This document shows positions 33,118 through 41,178 of a DNA stretch of 50,163 bases, in pieces. Below the pieces are notes generated by a model. It had not been told where the DNA came from. It did not search any database and worked only from the letters and a program-made list of their open reading frames with translations. Within the stretch, counting starts at the first letter, position 1; each line of letters opens with the position of its first letter. Source of the stretch: Actinomycetota bacterium (GTDB lineage Bacteria; Actinomycetota; Acidimicrobiia; IMCC26256; PALSA-610); the NCBI GenBank assembly GCA_003134555.1, contig PLBO01000149.1, positions 1-50,163 of the forward strand, in the 5' to 3' direction. The translations under genes and the position numbers were made by a program.

Positions 33118-34523
33118 TGGACGCCGACCTCCGCGCCGACGGGACCGGGCACCGGACCACGCGGTTCGTAGGGACCGCCGACGTCGGCGTCGTCACCTTC
33201 GCGCGATCGACGGCTCATCCCGCGGAGAATCAGCACGAGCGTCACCGCCACACCGATGTAGAGCGCGGAAGTCACGAGGAAGGTGATCCACACTCCCGGG
33301 TTCGTGGTCGCCGCCTGGTCGACCGTCATGTAGCCGTGGACGATCCATGGTTGGCGACCGACCTCGGTGACGACCCAACCCGCCTCCATCGCGACCACGG
33401 AGGCGACGCCCGCGCCCGATGCCAACCACAGGAAGAGACGGGCTTTCGGGATGTCGCGCCGGAGCAGCCACGACAAGGCGTACCAAGCCGACAACAGCGC
33501 GAGGAGCGTCGCGAGCCCGATCATCACGTCCCACGCGAGATGCACGACGTTCACTTCGGCGTTCGTCGGTCGATCGGTCGCGGGCACCGCGCCGAGGCCT
33601 TGCACGACGGTGTTCGTGCCCTTGCTCGGGTCGGACAATCGCGACGCGAGTCCGGGAATGACGAGACCGCCGCTGACCTCGCCCTTCGAGTCGAGGTGAC
33701 CGAAGAGGGTCTCGGGCACGTCGCTCGACGTCTTGGGCACGATCTCGATCGCCGCGAACTTCACCGGCTCGTTCTTGTAGACCCAACGCGTCAACTGATC
33801 GCCGACGACCATCTGAATCGGCGCGGCAATCGCCGCGACCGTAAACGGAATGACGAAGCCGAGCCGATGATAACGATCGCGCCGCCCACGCAGCATCGCC
33901 GCCGCGTACACAGACGCAATCAGGAACCCGCCCACGAGATATGCCGCCACGAGCATGTGGAGCGTTTCGTAGGGCATGGCCTTGTTGAAGATCACCGCCC
34001 ACGGATCGACGGCGACGACCTTGCCCACCGAGTTCAACCTGAACCCGGCCGGCTCGTTCATCCAGCCATTCGCGGCAACGACGGATGCCGTGCCACCGAT
34101 ACCGGCGATCACGATGGGGACACCGGTCCAAAAGTGTGCCCACGGCGAGAGCCGGCGCCATCCGTAGATGTAGACGGCGATGAAGATCGCCTCGAGGAAG
34201 AAGAACAACCCTTCGATCGCGAAGGGAATGCCGTACGCGCCGCCGAAGCGACCCATGAACCGTGGCCACAGGAGGCCGAACTCGAAAGAGAGCACCGTGC
34301 CGGTGACCGCGCCCACTGCGAACGTCACCGCCATGTACTTCGACCAACGCCGCGCGAGGAGCAACGCGTCGGGCTCGTCGTGCTTGATCCCCCGGTAGTT
34401 CGCGACCAGCGCCATGAAGGCCCACGCCACGCCGAGCGGCACGAGGACGATGTGTACGGCGAGCGTGAACGCCATCTGCGAGCGCGCCCACGGCACGGGC
34501 TCGACCGCCAGGAGCAACCCCAA
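33114..34523 (-). CDS. cydA: Cytochrome bd ubiquinol oxidase subunit I
   Basis: About 469 residues. WARSQMAFTLAVHIVLVPLG holds the N-terminal heme-ligand His region. GFLIASVYAAAMLRG and the Q-loop EPVKFAAIE follow, and the signature GRQPWIVHGYMT appears near residue 390. The C-terminal tail is polar. The start is uncertain. An ORF to 34634 exists but the first ~37 residues are not CydA-like. An aaggggg SD (34536-34542) favours TTG 34523 or TTG 34532; GTG 34496 or ATG 34475 would lose the first conserved residues. It is divergent from mscS. Confidence 0.93.
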   Translation of the reverse strand: MGLLLAVEPVPWARSQMAFTLAVHIVLVPLGVAWAFMALVANYRGIKHDEPDALLLARRWSKYMAVTFAVGAVTGTVLSFEFGLLWPRFMGRFGGAYGIPFAIEGLFFFLEAIFIAVYIYGWRRLSPWAHFWTGVPIVIAGIGGTASVVAANGWMNEPAGFRLNSVGKVVAVDPWAVIFNKAMPYETLHMLVAAYLVGGFLIASVYAAAMLRGRRDRYHRLGFVIPFTVAAIAAPIQMVVGDQLTRWVYKNEPVKFAAIEIVPKTSSDVPETLFGHLDSKGEVSGGLVIPGLASRLSDPSKGTNTVVQGLGAVPATDRPTNAEVNVVHLAWDVMIGLATLLALLSAWYALSWLLRRDIPKARLFLWLASGAGVASVVAMEAGWVVTEVGRQPWIVHGYMTVDQAATTNPGVWITFLVTSALYIGVAVTLVLILRGMSRRSREGDDADVGGPYEPRGPVPGPVGAEVGVQ

Positions 34524-34633
34524 ACCGTGCAAGTGCCCCCTTACATCTGGACGGGTTCGCCCGCTTGTGTCATTGAGGCCGCGATTGCGCCCAATCGTAT
34601 TGCCCGGCTTCGAGGAAACGCCGGACGCAGGCA

Positions 34634-35530
34634 ATGATGTCCGCCATGACGGTGGCCATCACGTCGCTCGGCGACATCGACAAGTGGGCGCGTAGCAACG
34701 GACTCCAGATCGTCTTGCTGATCGTCGGCTCGATCCTGTTGACGCGGTTCGTCGGTTGGTTCGGCGCCAAGCTGACCGCACGCATCGACGCCCAGGACGA
34801 GAGCGGCGACGCGCTCGTCCGTTCCGAAGCGGCCAAACATCGCCACTCACTGACCCAGGTCGTCACCTGGACGGCGATCGTGTTGATCTACTCGATCACG
34901 GGCGTGGTCGTACTGGAACGATTTGGTGTCCCGCTCGCCGGCCTGATCGCTCCGGCCACCGTCGCCGGCGTTGCACTCGGCTTCGGCGCGCAGCGTGTGG
35001 TCCAGGACATCCTCGCCGGCTTCTTCATCATCACCGAACGGCAATATGGATTCGGCGACCTCATCCGCATCTCCAACCTGGGCGCAACGACCGGAGTGAC
35101 GGGCACGGTCGAGGACGTCACACTTCGCATCACCCGTATGCGTACCGTCAACGGTGAGGTCGTGATCATCCCGAACGGCCAGATCAACCAGGTCACGAAC
35201 CTGTCGCGGGACTGGGCCCGGGCCGTCATCGACGTGCCTCTGCCCGCGACCGCCGACATCAACCGGGTGAACGCGCTCTTGCAGGCCGTCGGCGAGGACG
35301 TCTACTCCGACGAATCCCTCCGTCCGCTCATGCTCGATGCCCCGACCGTGATGGGCGTCGAGAGCCTCGACGTCGGCGGATTCAGCATCCGCATGGTCTC
35401 CCGCACGCTTCCCGGCAAACAGTTCATCGTCGGCCGAGAGCTGCGAACCCGCATCGCTACCGCTCTCCGGAAGGAGGGCATCACGCTGCCCGCCGATGTC
35501 GAGACCACTGGCGTCGCGAGCTCGAGCTGA
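34634..35530 (+). CDS. Small-conductance mechanosensitive channel (MscS family)
   Basis: About 298 residues. Three membrane helices, the third being the Gly/Ala-rich pore helix (PATVAGVALGFGAQRVVQDI, then LAGFFIITERQYGFGD), then the cytoplasmic beta domain (GTVEDVTLRITRMRTVNGEV, then VIIPNGQI). It opens under membrane tension to release solutes during hypo-osmotic shock. Three in-frame ATGs (34634, 34637, 34646) compete and none has a strong RBS. Its stop overlaps a short membrane-protein ORF (TGATG). Confidence 0.92.
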   Translation: MMSAMTVAITSLGDIDKWARSNGLQIVLLIVGSILLTRFVGWFGAKLTARIDAQDESGDALVRSEAAKHRHSLTQVVTWTAIVLIYSITGVVVLERFGVPLAGLIAPATVAGVALGFGAQRVVQDILAGFFIITERQYGFGDLIRISNLGATTGVTGTVEDVTLRITRMRTVNGEVVIIPNGQINQVTNLSRDWARAVIDVPLPATADINRVNALLQAVGEDVYSDESLRPLMLDAPTVMGVESLDVGGFSIRMVSRTLPGKQFIVGRELRTRIATALRKEGITLPADVETTGVASSS

Positions 35531-35619
35531 TGCGCCTACGCGTCCGCACCTCCACAGTCGTGTTGAGTCTCGTCTTCGTCGCGACCCTCGTCACCTACAT
35601 CCTCGTGCGTCCGGCGTAA
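35530..35619 (+). CDS. 29-residue single-pass membrane microprotein downstream of mscS
   Basis: ATG at 35530 shares its A with the mscS stop (TGATG). The product is MRLRVRTSTVVLSLVFVATL followed by VTYILVRPA: an Arg-rich cytoplasmic start, one hydrophobic helix of about 18 residues and a short tail, ending in TAA. It obeys the positive-inside rule. It is below usual ORF cutoffs and so easily missed. Tight coupling to mscS suggests a channel accessory or regulatory peptide (inference). Confidence 0.65.
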   Translation: MRLRVRTSTVVLSLVFVATLVTYILVRPA

Positions 35620-35639
35620 AGCGGACCTCGCCGCGCAGT

Positions 35640-36620
35640 TCAGGGATTCCGGAGCACGGTTGCGGGCCGCGCCGTCAAGACGTCGGCCGCGTCCGCAACG
35701 AGGTCGCGCACCACGTCGGCTGCCGACTCGATACCCGTGACGAACGATGCTGCCTCGCCCGCCCATATCGCCCTCTCCGCGACCTCGGTATCCCCACCGA
35801 GACTGCGGTACTGGTCGCGATGTTCGATCGCCCAGGTTCGAAGCTCGTCCTCGCGACTCTCCCAGCGTTCGACGAAGCGGTTTCTGATCGCGCGGCCGGA
35901 TACCCCTTCGGGCCACGGCATCCCGACGGCGATGTCGAAGAGATCGGTGAGGACGGTGTCATCTCCGGTGGCGGAGACGACACGCTCCTTGTACGCGTCC
36001 GACGTTCCGCACTCGTGCGTCGCGAGAAACCTGGTGCCGAGCCAGACCCCTTCGGCGCCGAGCATCAGTGCCGCGGCAATCCCGCGACCGTCCGCGATTC
36101 CTCCCGCGGCGACGACCGGCACGGGAGCCACGGCGTCGACGACCGCGGGTAGGAGCGGGAACGTCGACACCAGTCCGGTATGACCGCCGGCCTCCGTGCC
36201 CTGGGCCGTTACGACATCCACGCCCGCCGATGCGGCGCGTCGCGCATCGTCGACGGTGCGAACTTGGCACAGCACGATCGCTCCGACATCGTGAGCGGCC
36301 TCGACGAAGGGAGACGGGTCCGCGAACGAGTGGGCGACGATTCGGACTCCTTCGCGCAACGCCACGGCCATCAGCTCCGCCGCATTCGGGAGGTGACTGA
36401 TGAACCCGACGCCGAAGGGACGATCCGTGAGGTCACGCGCGAGCCGGATTTGCGCCACCAACCACTCGGCGCCGCCCATGGTCGTACCGCCGATAAGTCC
36501 GAGACCGCCGGCTTCGGAGACCGCGGCCGCGAGTTGCGCCGGCGCATCCCCACCTCCCATCGGCGCGTTGAGCACCGGGTAATCGATGCCGAACAGATCA
36601 CACAACCGCGTATGCAGCAC
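35640..36620 (-). CDS. Nitronate monooxygenase / 2-nitropropane dioxygenase-like flavoprotein
   Basis: 326 residues, FMN-dependent TIM barrel. Landmarks: LFGIDYPVLNAPMGGGDAPA at the N terminus, DVVTAQGTEAGGHTG in the middle, and VPVVAAGGIADGRGIAAALM followed by LGAEGVWLGTRFLAT, the phosphate-binding part. It oxidises alkyl nitronates such as propionate-3-nitronate in known members. Many actinobacterial homologues are uncharacterised, and some act in lipid or polyketide pathways. The ATG at 36620 matches the family's usual start. Confidence 0.9.
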   Translation of the reverse strand: MLHTRLCDLFGIDYPVLNAPMGGGDAPAQLAAAVSEAGGLGLIGGTTMGGAEWLVAQIRLARDLTDRPFGVGFISHLPNAAELMAVALREGVRIVAHSFADPSPFVEAAHDVGAIVLCQVRTVDDARRAASAGVDVVTAQGTEAGGHTGLVSTFPLLPAVVDAVAPVPVVAAGGIADGRGIAAALMLGAEGVWLGTRFLATHECGTSDAYKERVVSATGDDTVLTDLFDIAVGMPWPEGVSGRAIRNRFVERWESREDELRTWAIEHRDQYRSLGGDTEVAERAIWAGEAASFVTGIESAADVVRDLVADAADVLTARPATVLRNP

Positions 36621-36644
36621 TTAGATCCGCCTCCAGAATCCGCG

Positions 36645-37045
36645 TCAGAGCACGAGCATCATGCCCTCGGTCGCGGCGGTCGCGCCGACCCGCTTCGCGA
36701 TGTCGTAGACGGCCGCGTTGCTGCGAGCCGGCGCATGATGGGTCAGGACGAGTCGCCGAACCCGCGCGCGTTTCGCGATCGCGGCCGCGACCTCGGCGGT
36801 TCCGTGACCGAACGCGGCGGCCCGTTCGGATTCGTCGAGCACGAACGGTGCGCCCCGAATGAGGACGTCGGCATCGGCGGCGAGCTCCAGGATCGCCTCG
36901 TCGTTCGCGTCGAGCGCGTCCGGAACGTACGCGAAGGTCGAGTCGCCGGCACGCACTCGATATCCGAACGTGCGCCCACCTTTGTGGACGACGTCGCGGG
37001 CGAGAACTTCGAACGCTCCGAACTGATGCTCACGTGTCGCGGCGT
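36645..37045 (-). pseudogene. 5'-truncated MBL-fold hydrolase remnant
   Basis: Reading from about 37040, the minus strand encodes EHQFGAFEVLARDVVHKGGR, then TFGYRVRAGDSTFAYVPDAL, ending LVLTHHAPARSNAAVYDIAK. This matches the C-terminal half of ribonuclease Z/MBL-type hydrolases, including the late HH motif. The N-terminal half with the HxHxDH zinc site is missing, and upstream sequence in this frame is Arg/His-rich shadow reading. No start codon with an RBS is present. It lies head to head with another truncated gene; together they look like a deletion junction. Confidence 0.6.
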
Positions 37046-37062
37046 CTCTTCGCGCCGGTGAC

Positions 37063-37086
37063 CCTCGCTCACGGTCGCGAGCGAGG
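37063..37086. repeat. Inverted repeat at the junction between two gene remnants
   Basis: CCTCGCTC (37063-37070), 8-nt loop, GAGCGAGG (37079-37086). It sits between the two truncated genes, close to the presumed breakpoint. Confidence 0.55.
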
Positions 37087-37109
37087 ACCGATCGATCTGG
37101 TCGGAACGC

Positions 37110-37418
37110 GCTACCGCCACCCTCACCTTCGTGATGGCACGCAGGGTGGCGGTTCGCCGGCCCGCTTCGACGATGGCGCGTTCGCCGACGCTGGCGATCG
37201 TAGGCCTCGTGGTCGGCATTCCCCTTGGCGTCTTGGTCGGGAACGTCGTCTGGCGCCACGTCGCCGACAGCCTCGGAATACTGCCGGTCGCCATCTTCCC
37301 GGTCGTCGCGCTCGCGGTCACCGTCCCGTGCGTGATCGCGCTCGTGAACCTCGTCGGGTTCGGGCCGGCGCGCAAGGCCGCGCGCACCTGGCCCGCCGAC
37401 GCGTTGTCGTCGGAGTAG
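37110..37418 (+). pseudogene. 5'-truncated FtsX-like ABC permease remnant
   Basis: From about 37110 the frame reads ATATLTFVMARRVAVRRPAS, then TMARSPTLAIVGLVVGIPLG, and further on VALAVTVPCVIALVNLVGFG and ARKAARTWPADALSSE. This matches the last ~95 residues of MacB/FtsX-type permeases: the TLGFxRRQ...WQAS loop, the penultimate helix, and the final NLxxxxPARxAARxxPAxALRxE tail. The preceding ~300+ residues are absent. A GTG at 37131 could start a 95-residue peptide, but the protein would be non-functional as a permease. Confidence 0.6.
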
Positions 37419-37469
37419 CGCCGCCCGACGACGCGTTGCCCGGCGCCTTCAGATCGTAGGATTTCCGGA

Positions 37470-38114
37470 ATGCCCTTGGACGCCTCGCGCACGCGAGAGA
37501 AGCTCATCGACGAGGCGGCCCGGGCCTTCGCCGCGCACGGCGTGTACGGGGCATCGTTGATCGACATCACGCGCCGCGCGGGTCAGAAGAACCGGGGCGC
37601 GCTTCACTACCACTTCGGGTCGCGTGCCGGTGTGCTGTCGGCGGTACTCGAGCGGCATGTCGATTTCCTCGCTCGCCGAGAGGGCGAGCTGCTCGAGATC
37701 GCGTTGAAGCAACCGGACGACGACGTGAAGTCGGTCATCGAGGCGATCGTGCGTCCCGCGACCGAGTTGGCCGAGAGCGGCTGGCGCGGACGGTGTTTCC
37801 TGGTCATCCTCGCCGAGCTCGTCGAGGAGGATCCGAGCAGTCTCGACGCCGACGTGTCTGCGGCGCTCGAGCGCACCGGCGGGTACGCGGTCTACGACCT
37901 CCTCGCGAAGCGGATGGCCGACGTCGGTCCCGACGTCAGGGCGGAACGATTCGCGCTGGCCACGGGCTTCATCTTGCGTGCGGTCGCCGACCGCGCGCGC
38001 GTGCGGGGTCGTCGAGGGCGGCGCGGGCGCCCGCAGCTCGAGCACGAAGAGTTCGTGCAGAACCTGGTGGCGATGTTGGCGGCGGCGATGTCGGCTCCCC
38101 TGTGGGAGCTTTGA
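37470..38114 (+). CDS. TetR-family transcriptional regulator
   Basis: 214 residues. The N-terminal HTH (AARAFAAHGVYGASLIDITR, then RAGQKNRGALHYHFGSRAGV) is standard TetR. The ligand-binding helical part is variable and ends in a basic RGRRGRRGRPQ stretch. The stop codon lies inside the TTGACA of a promoter for the next gene, so transcription of the sulfotransferase may be independent. It could regulate that gene or itself. No operator palindrome was identified. Confidence 0.9.
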   Translation: MPLDASRTREKLIDEAARAFAAHGVYGASLIDITRRAGQKNRGALHYHFGSRAGVLSAVLERHVDFLARREGELLEIALKQPDDDVKSVIEAIVRPATELAESGWRGRCFLVILAELVEEDPSSLDADVSAALERTGGYAVYDLLAKRMADVGPDVRAERFALATGFILRAVADRARVRGRRGRRGRPQLEHEEFVQNLVAMLAAAMSAPLWEL

Positions 38115-38139
38115 CATAAGGAGACCTGCTTAGTACCGT
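38111..38139 (+). promoter_or_regulatory. Probable promoter giving a leaderless sulfotransferase mRNA
   Basis: TTGACA (38111-38116), a 17-nt spacer, then TACCGT (38134-38139). The ATG at 38149 lies 9 nt beyond the -10 element, about where transcription would start. No SD occurs at a usable distance: aaggag at 38118-38123 is 25 nt away. Confidence 0.55.
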
Positions 38140-38148
38140 CGCCCGGCA

Positions 38149-39315
38149 ATGGATCACGATGAGCTGATCGGCGCCGCGCGCGCGCAGACCGGACTCGACG
38201 ACTTCGGATCCGACAGCTTCCGCGAGGGTCTCTCGGTGTACTGGGCTTCGGTCAACGCCGAAGCCCGACTCAACGAGCTCGGCGCGACCGCGATACGCGC
38301 CAACGTCGTGAGCAATCTCGCCAACCGGCTGCGGATCGTCGACTGGGCGCGCCGGCATCCCGATGTCGCCGACGAGCGCATCGATGCGCCGCTCGTGGTG
38401 ATCGGGATGTTCCGCGCCGGGACGACGTTCCTCAGTTACCTGCTCGAGCAGGACGTCCGTAACCGCGCGCTGTTGCGCTGGGAAGCGGGCGACAGCGTGC
38501 CGCCGCCGACGCCGGGCAACTTTCGAGAGGGACCGCGTGTCGAAGCCGCCCGCCTCGGCAACGACATGCTGGAACAGATCAACCCTCGAATACGGGCCAT
38601 CCACCACGAGGAGCCCGACGGCCCGACGGAATGCATCTCGGTGATGAGTCAGGACTTCAAGAGCCTGGCGTGGGAGGCCATATCCAACGTGCCGACCTAC
38701 GGCGAGTGGCTCCTGCAGGTCGACCAGCGTTCGGCCTACGAGTATCACCGCCTGGCTTTACAAGTGCTCCAGAACGGCGGTGTCCGCGGCCGGTGGACGC
38801 TCAAGAGCCCGCATCACGCGCTCAACCTCGAGGCGTTGACCGCGGTGTACCCCGACGCCCGCCTCGTGCTGTTGCACCGCGACCCGGTCGTGCTCTGCGC
38901 GTCGGTCTGCAGCCTCATCAACACGTTGTCGGGAACGTTCACCGACGCCGATCATCGTGCCTACATCGCCCAACATTGGGTGGCGATGCTCGAGGAATCG
39001 ATCCGCCGCATCGACGCGTTCCGCTCGACGCATCCCGAGCACCGGGTCGTCGACGTCCAGTACGACGACCTGGTGCGAGATCCCGTTGGCGCGGTCGAGT
39101 CGATCTACTCGGCCTCGGGCGACACCGGAGATGATCCTCTGGGCGCGAACGCGCGCCAGGCGATGACGGCGTACGTCGCGGCGCACCCGAAGGACGGCAT
39201 GGGGGTGCACGGGTACGACCTCGACGAGTTCGGGCTCGACGCCGCGCAACTGGCCGAGCGCTTCTCCAACTACGTCGACCGCTACCGCGTCCCGAGCAAC
39301 CGACCCGCGCGCTGA
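38149..39315 (+). CDS. Sulfotransferase family protein
   Basis: 388 residues. The 5'-phosphosulfate-binding loop is GMFRAGTTFL at 86-95; the family usually has PRSGTT, so this is a variant. LLHRDPVVLCASVCSLINTL near residue 243 corresponds to the 3'-phosphate site. It transfers a sulfuryl group from PAPS to a hydroxyl acceptor; similar actinobacterial proteins act on lipids or glycolipids. The acceptor is unknown. The start is probably leaderless. It follows a TetR regulator and converges on the Liv operon with a 3-nt gap. Confidence 0.87.
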   Translation: MDHDELIGAARAQTGLDDFGSDSFREGLSVYWASVNAEARLNELGATAIRANVVSNLANRLRIVDWARRHPDVADERIDAPLVVIGMFRAGTTFLSYLLEQDVRNRALLRWEAGDSVPPPTPGNFREGPRVEAARLGNDMLEQINPRIRAIHHEEPDGPTECISVMSQDFKSLAWEAISNVPTYGEWLLQVDQRSAYEYHRLALQVLQNGGVRGRWTLKSPHHALNLEALTAVYPDARLVLLHRDPVVLCASVCSLINTLSGTFTDADHRAYIAQHWVAMLEESIRRIDAFRSTHPEHRVVDVQYDDLVRDPVGAVESIYSASGDTGDDPLGANARQAMTAYVAAHPKDGMGVHGYDLDEFGLDAAQLAERFSNYVDRYRVPSNRPAR

Positions 39316-39318
39316 GCC

Positions 39319-39693
39319 CTACGGGGTCCGGCCGGACGACGCGTCGTCGATCGCCGCGCGCTGCTCGTACGACTGGCGCAACAGCCAGAAGCGCAGGAAC
39401 TTCGCAAGCGAGTACCGCAGGAAGAGGAAACCGCCCGTGACGCTGATCGCCAGACCGGCGATGGCGAGCGGGGTATAGGAGTTCGAGTCGAGGACGTCGA
39501 CGTTCGTTCCCGGCGTCGCGGTGACGTTCAGCGACGCGCTGTACGCGCCCAGCGCGATGGCGATGCCGGCGACCATGAGGATCACGCCGAGAAGTTGCAG
39601 CAGGTTCTCCATCCGCGCGCGCCCGGTCTTCAACCTCATCTCCGCGATCTCGGCCTTGAACTGTTCGGCGCGGTCGTTCGATTGGCTCATCAT
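39319..39693 (-). CDS. Small two-helix membrane protein at the end of the Liv operon
   Basis: 124 residues from ATG 39693 (agga SD); an ORF to 39825 only reads through the livF end. The N terminus is a charged helix, possibly coiled coil: MMSQSNDRAEQFKAEIAEMR, then LKTGRARMENLL. Two membrane segments follow (LLGVILMVAGIAIALGAYSA and LAIAGLAISVTGGFLFLRYS), separated by a Thr/Asn-rich loop. I do not recognise the family. It sits 16 nt after livF, so it is cotranscribed with the importer, but transport function is not implied. Confidence 0.75.
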   Translation of the reverse strand: MMSQSNDRAEQFKAEIAEMRLKTGRARMENLLQLLGVILMVAGIAIALGAYSASLNVTATPGTNVDVLDSNSYTPLAIAGLAISVTGGFLFLRYSLAKFLRFWLLRQSYEQRAAIDDASSGRTP

Positions 39694-39709
39694 TTTGATC
39701 CTGCGTCTC

Positions 39710-40414
39710 TCATTCACCCAGATATGCGGTCGACAACTCGGCTTCCATCGCGGCGGGCGCGCCGAAGTTCGAGATCCGACCCCGGAGCATGATCCCCACC
39801 CAGTCCACGATTCCCAATACTGCACGCGCGAACTGCTCGACGACGAGGATCGAGACGCCCTCGTTGGCGACCTGCGCCACGATCTCGTACAACTGCTCGA
39901 CGACTATCGGCGCCAATCCCATCGACAGCTCGTCGAGCAGCAACAGCGAGGGATTCGTAGCCAGCGCGCGCGCCATCGCCAGCATCTGCTGCTCGCCGCC
40001 CGAAAGCCTTCCGGCGAGCTGCCGCCGCCGTTGTCCGAGCTGCGGGAAACGCGCGTAGGCGATCTCCTCGATCTCCATCAGGGAGGTGCCGCTGTGCGTT
40101 GCCATCCAGAGGTTCTCGCGCACCGTGAGATTCGGGAAGATCCCTTTGCCTTCCGGGATCAGGCACACGCCGCGGCGCGCCAGCTCGTCGGGAGCGGCGC
40201 CGTTGACGCGGCGGCCCGCGACGAAGACGTCACCGCCCGTCGTCGGCAGTTGGCCGGCGATGACCCGCAGTGCGGTCGACTTCCCGCCCCCATTCGGACC
40301 GAGCAACGCAACCAGGCTGCCGTACGGGACCGCGAGGTCGACCCCGCGCAGGACGTTGATCGTTCCGTAGGCCGCGCGCACGTCGCGCAGCTCGAGCGCA
40401 CTCGCAGCGCTCAC
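39710..40414 (-). CDS. livF: Branched-chain amino-acid-type ABC transporter ATP-binding protein LivF
   Basis: 234 residues. Walker A GPNGGGKS (39-46), signature LSGGEQQ, Walker B LLLLDELSMGLAP, switch His region replaced by VVEQF as is normal for LivF. It starts at GTG 40414 within a GTGA overlap with livG. With LivG it powers uptake through the fused permease. Substrates of this family range from Leu/Ile/Val to urea, amides and aromatic acids, so the gene name indicates family only. Confidence 0.92.
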   Translation of the reverse strand: MSAASALELRDVRAAYGTINVLRGVDLAVPYGSLVALLGPNGGGKSTALRVIAGQLPTTGGDVFVAGRRVNGAAPDELARRGVCLIPEGKGIFPNLTVRENLWMATHSGTSLMEIEEIAYARFPQLGQRRRQLAGRLSGGEQQMLAMARALATNPSLLLLDELSMGLAPIVVEQLYEIVAQVANEGVSILVVEQFARAVLGIVDWVGIMLRGRISNFGAPAAMEAELSTAYLGE

Positions 40415-41178
40415 GAGGTCGAGGTCCCGAGGTAGGCATCATGAACACGCGGGTCGCGGCGAACGTCGTCGGGTGTGCCGACGGCGATGACCTCGCCGAA
40501 GTCGAGCACGTGGATGCGGTCGCATACGTCCATGACCAGCGTCATGTCGTGCTCGACGAGCAGGATGCTGAGACCGTCGTCGCGCACGAGCCGCCGCAGG
40601 AGGTGGGTGAACGCCCTGGTCTCGTCGTCGGACTGACCCGACGCCGGTTCGTCGAGCAGCAGCACGCGCGGCCGGATCATCAAGGCCCGCCCGAGCTCCA
40701 CGACGCGCGCAGTACCGGTCGGGATCGTCGACACGTCCGCGTCGGCGAGGGCGCCCAATCCGATCAGGTCGAGCACACGCTCCGTTTCGTGGGCGACGTT
40801 GATCCGTCGCACGCGGCCGCCGAGACCCTTCCCGAATCCGCTCCACGTGTTGCGGATCTCGCCCGCGACCCGGAGGTTGTCCCGCACGGTCAGATCGGTG
40901 AACAGCTCGAGCCGCTGGAATGTGCGCGCGATCCCCAGCCGGGCGCGCTTGTGCGTGTCGATGCGGCTCACGTCGCGCCCGTCGAACCGGATCCGACCCG
41001 CCGTCGGCGACAGCAATCCGGTGATGACGTTGAAGAGCGTGGTCTTGCCGGCGCCGTTCGGACCGATCAGGCCGGTCACCTCGCCGGCCCGGGCGTCGAG
41101 ATCGACTTCCGACAACGCGCGATTGCCGCCGAACTCGACCGTCACGTGTTCGGCGACCAGCAAGCTTTCGCCCGTCAT
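40411..41178 (-). CDS. livG: Branched-chain amino-acid-type ABC transporter ATP-binding protein LivG
   Basis: 255 residues. Walker A GPNGAGKT (39-46), ARTFQRLELF Q-loop, Walker B VLLLDEPASG, switch VEHDM. The ABC signature is unusual: IPTGTARVVELGRA in place of LSYGQQRRLEIARA. PTG-type signatures recur in actinobacterial LivG proteins as I recall, so this is a subfamily trait rather than damage. The ATG overlaps the permease stop (ATGA). Confidence 0.92.
   Translation of the reverse strand: MTGESLLVAEHVTVEFGGNRALSEVDLDARAGEVTGLIGPNGAGKTTLFNVITGLLSPTAGRIRFDGRDVSRIDTHKRARLGIARTFQRLELFTDLTVRDNLRVAGEIRNTWSGFGKGLGGRVRRINVAHETERVLDLIGLGALADADVSTIPTGTARVVELGRALMIRPRVLLLDEPASGQSDDETRAFTHLLRRLVRDDGLSILLVEHDMTLVMDVCDRIHVLDFGEVIAVGTPDDVRRDPRVHDAYLGTSTS

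Noticed and set aside
34388-34634. CydA extension MPASGVSSKPGNTIGRNRGL from 34634
   Set aside because: It is not CydA-like, overlaps the divergent mscS start, and precedes the SD that fits a later start.
37034-37459. 141-codon plus-strand ORF in the remnant region
   Set aside because: Arg-rich shadow; a different frame carries the FtsX-like homology.
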